Part shown: one piece after another, positions 17,186 through 24,206 of the stretch | Layout of the letters: the number at the start of each line of letters is the position of its first letter | Numbering within the stretch: the stretch's first letter is position 1 | NCBI GenBank assembly: GCA_001802865.1 | Contig: MHAF01000019.1 | Coordinates: 9,810-51,853, forward strand | Direction of reading: 5' to 3' | Length of the DNA stretch: 42,044 nt | Source of the DNA: Ignavibacteria bacterium RBG_16_34_14 | Lineage (GTDB): Bacteria; Bacteroidota; Ignavibacteria; Ignavibacteriales; Ignavibacteriaceae | Translations under genes and position numbers: made by a program | The notes under the pieces: model-generated | Databases searched by the model: none | Seen by the model: only the letters and a program-made list of their open reading frames with translations | What the model was told of the DNA's origin: nothing

Positions 17186-18166
17186 TTAACCCATTTTCAT
17201 TTTTTGCCGGACTTCATGCATAGTTTCTTCTGCAGTAATTTTAGCTTTTTGTTCGCCTTCACTTAAAATATCTTTAACGATGTTGAGATTATTTTCGTAA
17301 TATTTTCTTTTTTCAATTATTGGTTCAAGGAACAAAGAAATTTTTTCTGCACATCTCATTTTACAATCAACACAGCCTAAGGTACCCGAACGGCATCCTG
17401 CATCAACATCAGGCACTTCCTCAGGATTAAATTTTTTATGATAAGCATATACAAGACAAATATCAGGATTACCCGGATCACCTTTCCTGATTTTTTTTGG
17501 ATCAGTAACGGCTTTTCTCATTCTTGCTTTTACTGTTTCCGGATCATCTGATAAAAGTATTGCATTATTAAGCGACTTACTCATCTTGGCATTTCCATCA
17601 ATGCCAGGCAGTCTTGCAAATTGAGTTAACAGCGGTTCAGGTTCAGGAAAAACTTCTCCATACTGGTTGTTAAATTTTCTTGCGATTTCCCTTGTAATTT
17701 CAACATGAGGAACCTGGTCTTCTCCAACAGGAACAGCTTCTCCTTTATAAATTAATATATCTGCTGCCTGAAGCACCGGGTAACCAAGATGACCAAAAAT
17801 AACATTTTCTATATTGAGATCACGGACCTGATCTTTTAATGTAGGATTCCTTTCTAACCTGCTAACTGTAATAAGCATCCCAAAAATTAAAGCAAGCTCT
17901 GTATGTTCTTTTATTTGAGACTGCCTGAACATTGGACTTTTTTCAGGATCAAGTCCGGCTGCCAGCCAATCTATCAGCATTTCAATTGAGTTATTATAAA
18001 TATCTTTAGTATTTAAATCTGTTGTAAGAACATGATAATCAGCAATTAAATGATAACTTTCATATTCATCCTGAAGTTTAATCCAGTTTTCCAAAGCTCC
18101 AACATAATGACCAATATGAAGCTTTCCGGTTGGACGCATTCCACTAAGTATCCTTTTTTTGCGCAT
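17186..18166 (-). CDS. trpS: Tryptophanyl-tRNA synthetase
   Basis: Class I synthetase. The HIGH motif is in GKLHIGHYVG (residues 13-22), the KMSKS loop in NAKMSKSLNN, and the Trp-binding region is around DYHVLTTD and GEDQVPHVE. A C-terminal CRSGTLGCVDCKMRCAEKI segment has four cysteines, as in a subset of bacterial TrpS. The length of 326 aa is normal. First gene of trpS-scpA-scpB-rluB-dacB; spacing is 2 bp or less, or overlapping, throughout. Confidence 0.96.
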   Translation of the reverse strand: MRKKRILSGMRPTGKLHIGHYVGALENWIKLQDEYESYHLIADYHVLTTDLNTKDIYNNSIEMLIDWLAAGLDPEKSPMFRQSQIKEHTELALIFGMLITVSRLERNPTLKDQVRDLNIENVIFGHLGYPVLQAADILIYKGEAVPVGEDQVPHVEITREIARKFNNQYGEVFPEPEPLLTQFARLPGIDGNAKMSKSLNNAILLSDDPETVKARMRKAVTDPKKIRKGDPGNPDICLVYAYHKKFNPEEVPDVDAGCRSGTLGCVDCKMRCAEKISLFLEPIIEKRKYYENNLNIVKDILSEGEQKAKITAEETMHEVRQKMKMG

Positions 18167-18277
18167 CGAGAAGATTTTATAAAAAATTTCAGTTAAAAAT
18201 AGTAATAATGTGAGTAATAATCTTGCAAGTAAGAAGAAGAGATTAAATTTTCAAAACAGGGCTAAACCAATCTAAGC

Positions 18278-18310
18278 AAACCTCCGAGGTTTCCAAAATC
18301 TCGGAGGTTT
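18278..18310. terminator. CCTCCGAG/CTCGGAGG hairpin downstream of the HNH gene
   Basis: AAACCTCCGAG (18278-18288) is perfectly complementary to CTCGGAGGTTT (18300-18310), an 11-bp stem with an 11-base loop. T-rich bases flank both sides. It sits between the convergent ends of nothing else: the HNH gene ends at 18321 and trpS starts at 18166 on the same strand, so it would terminate the HNH operon. The sequence also looks like a dispersed palindromic unit. Confidence 0.6.
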
Positions 18311-18320
18311 TTGTAATAAA

Positions 18321-18782
18321 TTATGATAAGTAAAGATAAGGCTTCCAGTTTTCGTCGAGCTTACCAACGATATGTTTTATAAACATAATATGGCTTGGCT
18401 TAAAGGGTTTGTGGTGCATTTCCATGCTGGCTTCCCATGGCGTTCTATCGCCTTTACGATTATTACAAATTGTACAAGCACAAATAAGATTTTCCCAGCT
18501 ATCATTTCCTCCTTTTGCACGGGGAACTATATGATCTATGGTAAGAGGTAAATCACTTCTGCCGCAGTAGGCGCATTTAAAGCCGTCACGCCTTAAAATA
18601 TTTTTTCTTGTTAATACAACCTTTTTATAAGGCACATGAACAAAAAAACTAAGGCGGATTATACTTGGCCAGGGAAAGGCTCGGCTAACAGTTCTTAAAG
18701 CTTTTCGTTTATCATCAACAACAAGTTCGGCTTTACCAAGATAAATAAGAACCATTGCTTTCTTGATATTACAAACGGTCAA
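18321..18782 (-). CDS. HNH endonuclease, start region frameshifted
   Basis: The C-terminal half holds a zinc-finger HNH domain: CAYCGRSDLPLTIDHIVPR, then GGNDSWENLICACTICNNRKGD, i.e. two CxxC pairs plus the catalytic His in DHIVPR and the Asn. Family members of this size begin with a VLxLNxxYEPL block; here that block (KVLILNQSYEPL) is encoded in frame upstream of the listed TTG (18813-18783) but has no start codon in its frame. An ATG at 18820 lies one base out of phase across an AAA run, so one missing A would restore a normal start. Role unknown: these chromosomal HNH proteins are conserved and not clearly restriction enzymes. Confidence 0.8.
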   Translation of the reverse strand: MTVCNIKKAMVLIYLGKAELVVDDKRKALRTVSRAFPWPSIIRLSFFVHVPYKKVVLTRKNILRRDGFKCAYCGRSDLPLTIDHIVPRAKGGNDSWENLICACTICNNRKGDRTPWEASMEMHHKPFKPSHIMFIKHIVGKLDENWKPYLYLS

Positions 18783-18857
18783 TGGCTCATAACTTTGGTT
18801 TAAAATTAATACTTTGGCATTAAGCTTTCCATTAATTCGTTTAGAGGGTTCGAAGAC

Positions 18858-19049
18858 TTACACCTTTTTTCTGTTTTGTAAACTGATTTTTATTCTTAAA
18901 AATATTCTTATAATTAAAAGAACAATTGCAAAAGATGCAATGATAACACTTAATTCTCTGGAAATTTCTAAAGCTAACATAATAATTAAAAGAACGAACA
19001 CTACAACGAGTGAACCGTAATTAAAAATATTATAAAATTTTTTATTCAA
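18858..19049 (-). CDS. Small two-helix membrane protein
   Basis: A 63-aa protein with two hydrophobic segments, SLVVVFVLLIIMLALEI and LSVIIASFAIVLLIIRIFL, and basic ends. The start is TTG at 19049 with a strong GAGAAGG site five bases before it, so I regard it as real. It lies immediately upstream of the HNH gene on the same strand; its stop is right where the HNH frame opens. No family recognised. Confidence 0.55.
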   Translation of the reverse strand: MNKKFYNIFNYGSLVVVFVLLIIMLALEISRELSVIIASFAIVLLIIRIFLRIKISLQNRKKV

Positions 19050-19154
19050 AAGAACCTTCTCTTAAACCCATTTTTAAAAAAGGTTTTAATTATTGGAGTA
19101 AAAAATAAGGAAATTGAAAGGAACTTTCCAAATAAATTATTGGTGCTAACTCCT

Positions 19155-19185
19155 CTAACCCAATTCCTTAAAGGAACTGGGTTAG
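19155..19185 (-). terminator. Long hairpin downstream of the M6 protease gene
   Basis: CTAACCCAATTCCTT (19155-19169) pairs with AAGGAACTGGGTTAG (19171-19185) with one mismatch. It begins 15 bases after the protease stop. There is no clear U-run on the minus strand, so it may act as an RNA-stabilising stem or Rho-independent terminator of modest strength. Confidence 0.45.
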
Positions 19186-19199
19186 TTTGTTGAGTAAAA

Positions 19200-21878
19200 T
19201 TATTTTACCAGCAGCATTTTTTTAACATCAGAATACTTTTCAGATCTAATTTTATAGAAATAAACACCACTTGTAAGTAAAGATGCATCAAACCGGATTT
19301 CATACTTCCCTGCATTTTTTTCTTCATTAACGAGTGTTTGAATCTCTCTACCTAATATATCGTACACTTTAAGTGAAACAAAACTTTTAACAGGTACGTG
19401 GTAAGAGATAGTAGTTATTGGGTTAAAAGGGTTAGGATAATTCTGCGATAGTTCATAATCAATTGTAGAAAATGGATTTTCACCAGGAACATCCAAAGTT
19501 CCATCAAACCATTGGAAAATAGTATTTAACACCTGGGTTCTTGTAACACTTGACTGGCTATCATCTATGCCTTCAAATCCAAAACCCCAGAATATAATTT
19601 TTGCACCATCTGGTTTTTCAATCCATCCTCCTGCAGGTTTAGTTCCACTACTCTGGTAAGTAAGAGAAAAATGAAATGATGAATCTAAAATTGTTAGTAC
19701 ATCGGGATTCACCTGGTTATTAGCTCCGCCAATTCCCCTTATTCGTAAACTACTAAACTGATCTCCGAATAAATCACCGGGAATACCATATGAATAATTC
19801 GGAAGGAACATGTTGCTCTCCCAACCTATACCAATATCATTATGAAGAAAATCAGGATATTCATTTTGCAAATTATCTGCAAGTGCTTGTCCTGTAAACA
19901 TAATTTTTCCACCATTAGCGATGAAAGAAGAAAAGGAATCAATTTCTGCCTGTGTAAAGATATTTTCAAATGCTTTGCTCGTAAAGATTATAACAGCATC
20001 TCTTCGGGAAATGAATTCAGGAATATTATTGTATGATTCTTCATAATTCTTTCCAAGTTCATTAAAAGATGATATATAATAACTATCATATGATTTCTGT
20101 TCCGATTTAGAGATTAAGAGAGTTTTTGGAATTCCAATTACTACATCAACCGTGTCCTCAATTGTATTTCCTTCACTTATTATTTCATATCTAAGTGATA
20201 AAGTATTGGGATTAAAATTTGCGGAAACACTAAATGCTGAATCTATTGTTAAAGTTTGAGTAGCTTCGCCATTTATTGGCTCAGAATATTCGCTATTAAT
20301 AACAGTAATTTCATTAACAGTTAAAAAATATCTCACAGTTGTATTTAATGAATTTGCGGGAGATATATTATTTAAAACAAAATTCACATCACCGGTTTCA
20401 TTAGGTTCAACTCTTCCATTCTGAATATTATGCTCGCTTATAGTAACACTGTTAAGTTCCAGGTAAGGACGGGTTCCAATATCTAAATCAGCAATCATGT
20501 TCAATCCATCTTGTCTGATATTCCTTAAAGAAACAAACGTGTTTTGTAAAGAATAATCTTTACTATTTGGATTTGTATTTATATCAAAACGGGTATTGTT
20601 TGTAGATCCGGGAAAAGGATCACCGGTATCTCCCCTGCCTGACCCATTATTTAAATTTCTATATCCATCAGCTTGTTCCAGATCTACGAGATAATGATTT
20701 TCATTCTGGTTACCATTCATTGCATCATCAACATGAAAAATTAAAAAACCAGGACTGTATAAGTTTGCATCAAAATGAATTTTTTGCCTGTTTTCTATAA
20801 GAAAATATTGTAAACCAATAGTACCATTTTTCCACATTCTGTATATAACAGGATTTTCTTCAACATTTTGGACAACTAAAGAATCTATAGCATTTGTTAC
20901 ATTTATTACATTTACCCAGCCTAATTCTTTTTTGCACCAGGCACTCATGTGAACAGGAGTATGAGAAGAGTTGCCATCACCGCCATAAGATCCACCTGCC
21001 ATTAAACACCAGTTCCCTAATCCTTCAGAAGAATTATCAGTATCATATAGATCGGGCAAACCGAAGATATGACCAAATTCGTGAGCAAAAACTCCGATAT
21101 TAATTAGAGGTCCGTTAGAATTACTCCCACCATCCATTTCCGGTTGAATAGCATAATCACCATCAATAATAACATTTTGCCCGGAAACAGGATCTATATC
21201 GTTAGTTGTAAAAGTCTGCCCACCTGTAATCACTCTGAAATTCCAACGGTGAGACCAGATATTATTAGCACCTTGTTCAGCACCGGCACCTGCATGTACT
21301 ACCGCAAGAAATCCAATATGTGGTTTGTTCTGGGCATCATAGTACTGTATATAATCTGCAAAGTTAAGAGTTGAATCTGCAATCATTACAATATCCAAAA
21401 CAAACCTTGGCCCTCCCTGAGTTCCCAAACCATTGTTGTTTCCTACATATTGCTCTAAAGTTCTCGGCATATTATACCAGCCGCTGCAGGTACCTGTAAA
21501 GCGGAGTTGATTATAGGAAATTTCCGAATAAAAATCTGTTATAGTTCCTGTAGGATTAGGTCCGTCAAACAAACGTTCCTGCAAAGCTTGCTGCGTATAA
21601 GTAGCCGATAAATTTGTATACTGCCCCATAAGTGTTAAAGCAAAAACTGTATCTTCTTCTAAAATTTTATCTCTTATAAATCCATTTGAAATTTGCTCTC
21701 TTAATTCTTTTCTTTCCCTGAACAGTTGAGCGTAATAACCCTTTGAGTATTGACCCTGAACCATTCTGTGAAAATCTATAAAACTCTGAGGAGGTTTCAT
21801 TCCCGGTTTAGGTGGGATGATTGCGTAAGTATAAAAACTTGAAAGTATAAGAAAAATGAGCAATGCGGACTTTTGCAT
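19200..21878 (-). CDS. Secreted M6-family metalloprotease with T9SS-type C-terminal module
   Basis: An 892-aa exported protein (signal MQKSALLIFLILSSFYTYA). The zinc site is HEFGHIFGLPD at 266-276, with the M6 (immune-inhibitor-A-like) context GVFAHEFGH and GLGNWCLMAGG. A mid-region of beta-sandwich repeats follows (SVTISEHNIQNGRVEPNETG), then a Rossmann-like segment (FISRRDAVIIFTSKAF... GGKIMFTGQALADNL), and a C-terminal sorting module, SQNYPNPFNPITTISY with GVYFYKI and LVK at the end. The last part is the export and anchoring signal used by type IX secretion in Bacteroidota and relatives. Substrates are probably environmental proteins. Confidence 0.9.
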   Translation of the reverse strand: MQKSALLIFLILSSFYTYAIIPPKPGMKPPQSFIDFHRMVQGQYSKGYYAQLFRERKELREQISNGFIRDKILEEDTVFALTLMGQYTNLSATYTQQALQERLFDGPNPTGTITDFYSEISYNQLRFTGTCSGWYNMPRTLEQYVGNNNGLGTQGGPRFVLDIVMIADSTLNFADYIQYYDAQNKPHIGFLAVVHAGAGAEQGANNIWSHRWNFRVITGGQTFTTNDIDPVSGQNVIIDGDYAIQPEMDGGSNSNGPLINIGVFAHEFGHIFGLPDLYDTDNSSEGLGNWCLMAGGSYGGDGNSSHTPVHMSAWCKKELGWVNVINVTNAIDSLVVQNVEENPVIYRMWKNGTIGLQYFLIENRQKIHFDANLYSPGFLIFHVDDAMNGNQNENHYLVDLEQADGYRNLNNGSGRGDTGDPFPGSTNNTRFDINTNPNSKDYSLQNTFVSLRNIRQDGLNMIADLDIGTRPYLELNSVTISEHNIQNGRVEPNETGDVNFVLNNISPANSLNTTVRYFLTVNEITVINSEYSEPINGEATQTLTIDSAFSVSANFNPNTLSLRYEIISEGNTIEDTVDVVIGIPKTLLISKSEQKSYDSYYISSFNELGKNYEESYNNIPEFISRRDAVIIFTSKAFENIFTQAEIDSFSSFIANGGKIMFTGQALADNLQNEYPDFLHNDIGIGWESNMFLPNYSYGIPGDLFGDQFSSLRIRGIGGANNQVNPDVLTILDSSFHFSLTYQSSGTKPAGGWIEKPDGAKIIFWGFGFEGIDDSQSSVTRTQVLNTIFQWFDGTLDVPGENPFSTIDYELSQNYPNPFNPITTISYHVPVKSFVSLKVYDILGREIQTLVNEEKNAGKYEIRFDASLLTSGVYFYKIRSEKYSDVKKMLLVK

Positions 21879-21958
21879 AAAATTCTCTTTCTTTAATTAA
21901 AAGTTTAATTGAATTGATACGAAGATAATTATTAAAAATCAGAAAAGGAAAATAGTTT

Positions 21959-22336
21959 TTAACTTGCTTTATAAACTATTGCTACACAGGCAACATAATC
22001 TCTTGAGTGGCTCATTGATATTTTCAGACTTTTCTCTTTAGAAAGGAATTTTTTAAGGTTTCCTTTGAACTTAACTTCGGGCATACCGTTGGGGGCATTT
22101 ATTATTTCCATATCCTGCCAGCTTAAATCGCTGTCCCAATTAGAAGAAATAGCTTTATAAATAGCTTCCTTAGCAGCAAAACGGGCTGCAAGGTGCTGGT
22201 ATTTATTCTTTTTACCAAGACAATATTTTAATTCATCGGGTGTGTAAACTTTTTGCAGATACTGATCACCATATTCGTCTACACTCTGTTTTATTCTGTC
22301 AATTTCAATTATGTCTATTCCTATGCCTATTACCAT
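21959..22336 (-). CDS. acpS: Holo-[acyl-carrier-protein] synthase
   Basis: Transfers 4'-phosphopantetheine from CoA to acyl carrier protein. The 125-aa protein has the family motifs GIGIDIIEIDRI (Asp, Mg ligand) at the start, then LAARFAAKEAIYKAI with the catalytic Glu-Ala, and SMSHSRDYVACVAIV at the C-terminus. ATG at 22336. It is the first ordinary housekeeping gene left of the integron region. Confidence 0.95.
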   Translation of the reverse strand: MVIGIGIDIIEIDRIKQSVDEYGDQYLQKVYTPDELKYCLGKKNKYQHLAARFAAKEAIYKAISSNWDSDLSWQDMEIINAPNGMPEVKFKGNLKKFLSKEKSLKISMSHSRDYVACVAIVYKAS

Positions 22337-22409
22337 TTGAATCTGTTTTTGTTAGTGATAAAAATAAAGGAATAAAAACAAAAAGCCCAACCAAATATTT
22401 ACAAAAACA

Positions 22410-22477
22410 AGCTAACCATTTTGGTTTTACTCTCACCCCTCAACTTGAATGAGTTCATTAGCATTGGCTGGTTATAT
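22410..22477 (-). other. attC-like site at the 3' end of the metallopeptidase cassette
   Basis: On the minus strand it begins ATATAACCA at 22477, immediately after the TAA of the cassette gene, and ends TGGTTAGCT at 22410, with AACCA/TGGTT pairing and a weaker inner stem (ACTC/GAGT) between. The 68-bp length and the position right at the stop codon are typical for attC. The inner stem is poorer than in the other two sites. Confidence 0.5.
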
Positions 22478-23526
22478 TACCTTCCATTTTTATTAAAATT
22501 ATCAAGTCTTTGCCTTTCTTTATTGAAATCAAGATTGCTTAGTAACTTGGGAAAATATTCTTCCAAAGTAATGTTAATATTTTCATATTTTTCTAATTCT
22601 TCATTTAAATATGGACATAGAATCATTCCAATTTTATATTCTGAATAAATACTTTTAAGAAGTTCATCTTGACTTTCATTAAACAATTTTGCTTCCATTC
22701 TTTTATCGATAGTTCTTACCAGGCAATCTTCAAAAAATTCAATCCAATCTTCATAACCTAATTCAGCTTTATTGATACTATTGATATCAGAATATTTATT
22801 TATCAAATCAGTATTTCTTTTTATTATTTCACCTATTGGATAATGAAGCGCTTCGTGATAAAAGGAAGACTCAGATGGATTACCATCAGAAGGCCCGGTA
22901 ATTATATAAATTTTTCCATTGACTTTTAATGTTTGTGCAGTAAAGTAAAGCATAAGAGGTATTTTTTGGAAAGATATATTGTTAGCTTTTTGCGCAAAAT
23001 AATCATTATTAATACGGCAGTAATTTGTAATATCTAACAATGCTTTATTTGCATACGGTTCATATTTTTGATTTTCTTCTTGTATGATGGGTTGATATTG
23101 TTTCCACAATTTTTCTATATCGTAGTCGTGGTAGAATTCTATAAAATATTCTCTTAACCCATCAACCTTGGAAACAGATACAGAATCTAAATCAGAATTT
23201 TTATAATTGATACTAATGTTAAAGTCTGGGGGGCCGTTATTTATAAGTGCATATGGTCCATAATTTGTCCAACTTTCGAGATGGTTATCATAAACATATT
23301 TGTGAATCTTATTAAAGAACGCAGAGTCAATTTTTGCATTTAGAATATTTCTAACATCAATTCTAATCGGGTTCATACCCTCTTTTCTCCATTCTGCATC
23401 ATTGCCGGCAGCATTCATAAAAGCATAAGAAATGAATAAACGTTTATCAATGGTGAAATCAAAAATATTGTTCTGCGCTTTAGTAGCAGAAGCAAATAAG
23501 AAAATTAGAATTAGCATATTTTTCAT
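22477..23526 (-). CDS. Secreted protein with HExxH motif, integron cassette gene
   Basis: A 349-aa protein with a short signal peptide (KNMLILIFLFASATKAQ). Residues 224-228 are HEALH in SFYHEALHYPIGEII, a gluzincin-type zinc motif; the likely third ligand is a Glu in YEDWIEFFEDCLVRT (263 or 266), about 35 residues on. This layout recalls the DUF4932-type putative peptidases of Bacteroidota, a recollection and not a search result. The gene fills its cassette: it starts 18 bases after the GTTATAT boundary (23550-23544), and its stop touches the attC at the other end. Catalytic activity is inferred from the motif only. Confidence 0.7.
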   Translation of the reverse strand: MKNMLILIFLFASATKAQNNIFDFTIDKRLFISYAFMNAAGNDAEWRKEGMNPIRIDVRNILNAKIDSAFFNKIHKYVYDNHLESWTNYGPYALINNGPPDFNISINYKNSDLDSVSVSKVDGLREYFIEFYHDYDIEKLWKQYQPIIQEENQKYEPYANKALLDITNYCRINNDYFAQKANNISFQKIPLMLYFTAQTLKVNGKIYIITGPSDGNPSESSFYHEALHYPIGEIIKRNTDLINKYSDINSINKAELGYEDWIEFFEDCLVRTIDKRMEAKLFNESQDELLKSIYSEYKIGMILCPYLNEELEKYENINITLEEYFPKLLSNLDFNKERQRLDNFNKNGR

Positions 23527-23543
23527 ATGGCAACCTTAAGGTA

Positions 23544-23730
23544 ATATAACAAGTTTTGCCTAAGCCGCTGCCAAAAACAGCAAACTTAGACTTGTTAAAT
23601 AAAAATTATAATTAGAAAAATATTTAATAGGAGAACAAAGTTGAACAAATTATTTAAGAGAAACCAACCAAGCCGAGAAAGTGAAAAAGCCAACGGATGC
23701 GAAGCAGTCGGCTTGAGGCAATGGTTATAT
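23544..23730 (-). other. Long attC site with nested palindromes
   Basis: The ends are ATATAAC (23544-23550) and GTTATAT (23724-23730). Inside, TTGCCTAAGCCGCTGC (23556-23571) pairs with GCAGTCGGCTTGAGGCAA (23704-23721). Read on the minus strand, the second arm is TTGCCTCAAGCCGACTGC: it has an extra C and an extra A against its partner, exactly the two extrahelical positions of classical attC sites (TTCAAGCCGACG...). This orients the site on the minus strand. At 187 bp it is longer than usual. A second palindrome ending GTTAAAT (23594-23600) is nested in it, so two fused sites are possible. Confidence 0.65.
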
Positions 23731-23739
23731 GTTTTTTAA
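23641..23739 (+). CDS. Possible 32-aa ORF overlapping the attC
   Basis: TTG at 23641 is preceded by AGGAG seven bases upstream and opens 32 codons (MNKLFKRNQPS... GLRQWLYVF) on the plus strand, ending within the boundary of the next cassette. It runs through the right arm of the attC palindrome. The ribosome binding site is good, but a translated hairpin arm could equally be chance. It is on the opposite strand to the deduced cassette direction. Confidence 0.25.
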   Translation: MNKLFKRNQPSRESEKANGCEAVGLRQWLYVF

Positions 23740-23748
23740 TTAAACGTA

Positions 23749-24068
23749 AATTATTTATGAAAGTGTTCTTTGATATAATTTAAGAGGGAGGCTCGGAACA
23801 TTGAACCGTGGTTCATCAGACCATTGGGTTGTATTCTATTTTAACCTCCCGTTCCAAGCTAAAATCTCAAGCAAGCGATTCTTTGCTGATGAAGCTTTGA
23901 AGAATCTCTCGCCTAATTTCTCTGCTTAGACGGAAACGAGCTCCCTCTTTATAGGCGCACTTGGCGCTGTCATATTAACCTCCTTATTTTTGATGTAATT
24001 GAGAGTTAATCTATAGAGAGGGGATGTTACTCCCTCAAAAAAATTAAAGAACACTTTTTATAAATAAG
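23749..24068. repeat. Structured element with long inverted termini, broken ORFs on both strands
   Basis: Bounded by AAAGTGTTCTTT (23760-23771) and its exact complement AAAGAACACTTT (24046-24057), with pairing extending outward (TTATTTAT / ATAAATAA) and inward to GAGGGAG / CTCCCTC. Internal stems include GAACC-GT-GGTTC (23804-23815) and GATTCTT...AAGAATC (23877-23906), and GGGAGG/CCTCCC crosses GGAAC/GTTCC as a pseudoknot would. On the minus strand an ATG at 23973 with AAGGAGG at perfect spacing opens 15 codons (MTAPSAPIKRELVSV) before TAA; the frame then continues with a single further stop to 23755. On the plus strand a frame with only one internal stop ends in a hydrophobic stretch (SLFIGALGAVILTSLFL). 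Either a decayed small cassette gene or a structured RNA/MITE-like repeat. Confidence 0.6.
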
Positions 24069-24082
24069 ATTTTCTTAAAAAC

Positions 24083-24144
24083 ATATAACTATTACTTATA
24101 CTGCCAAAATTCTGTATAACACGCCGGCAGTAAGCATGTTATAT
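24083..24144. other. attC- or attI-like site next to intI
   Basis: The outer ends are ATATAAC (24083-24089) and GTTATAT (24138-24144). Inner arms are CTTATACTGCC (24095-24105) and GGCAGTAAG (24126-24134), complementary apart from a two-base bulge. It is 62 bp long and lies 63 bp beyond the integrase stop, the place of attI in an inverted integron. It contains ATAACACGC, also seen near 1760. Confidence 0.6.
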
Positions 24145-24206
24145 TCCTGATAAAACTTTTATTACAATTTAATTTCAAAATATTTTGCCGCATATCATGC
24201 CGAATA

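Noticed and set aside
20894-21103. Plus-strand frame opposite the M6 protease gene
   Set aside because: Shadow of a gene with conserved protein motifs on the minus strand.
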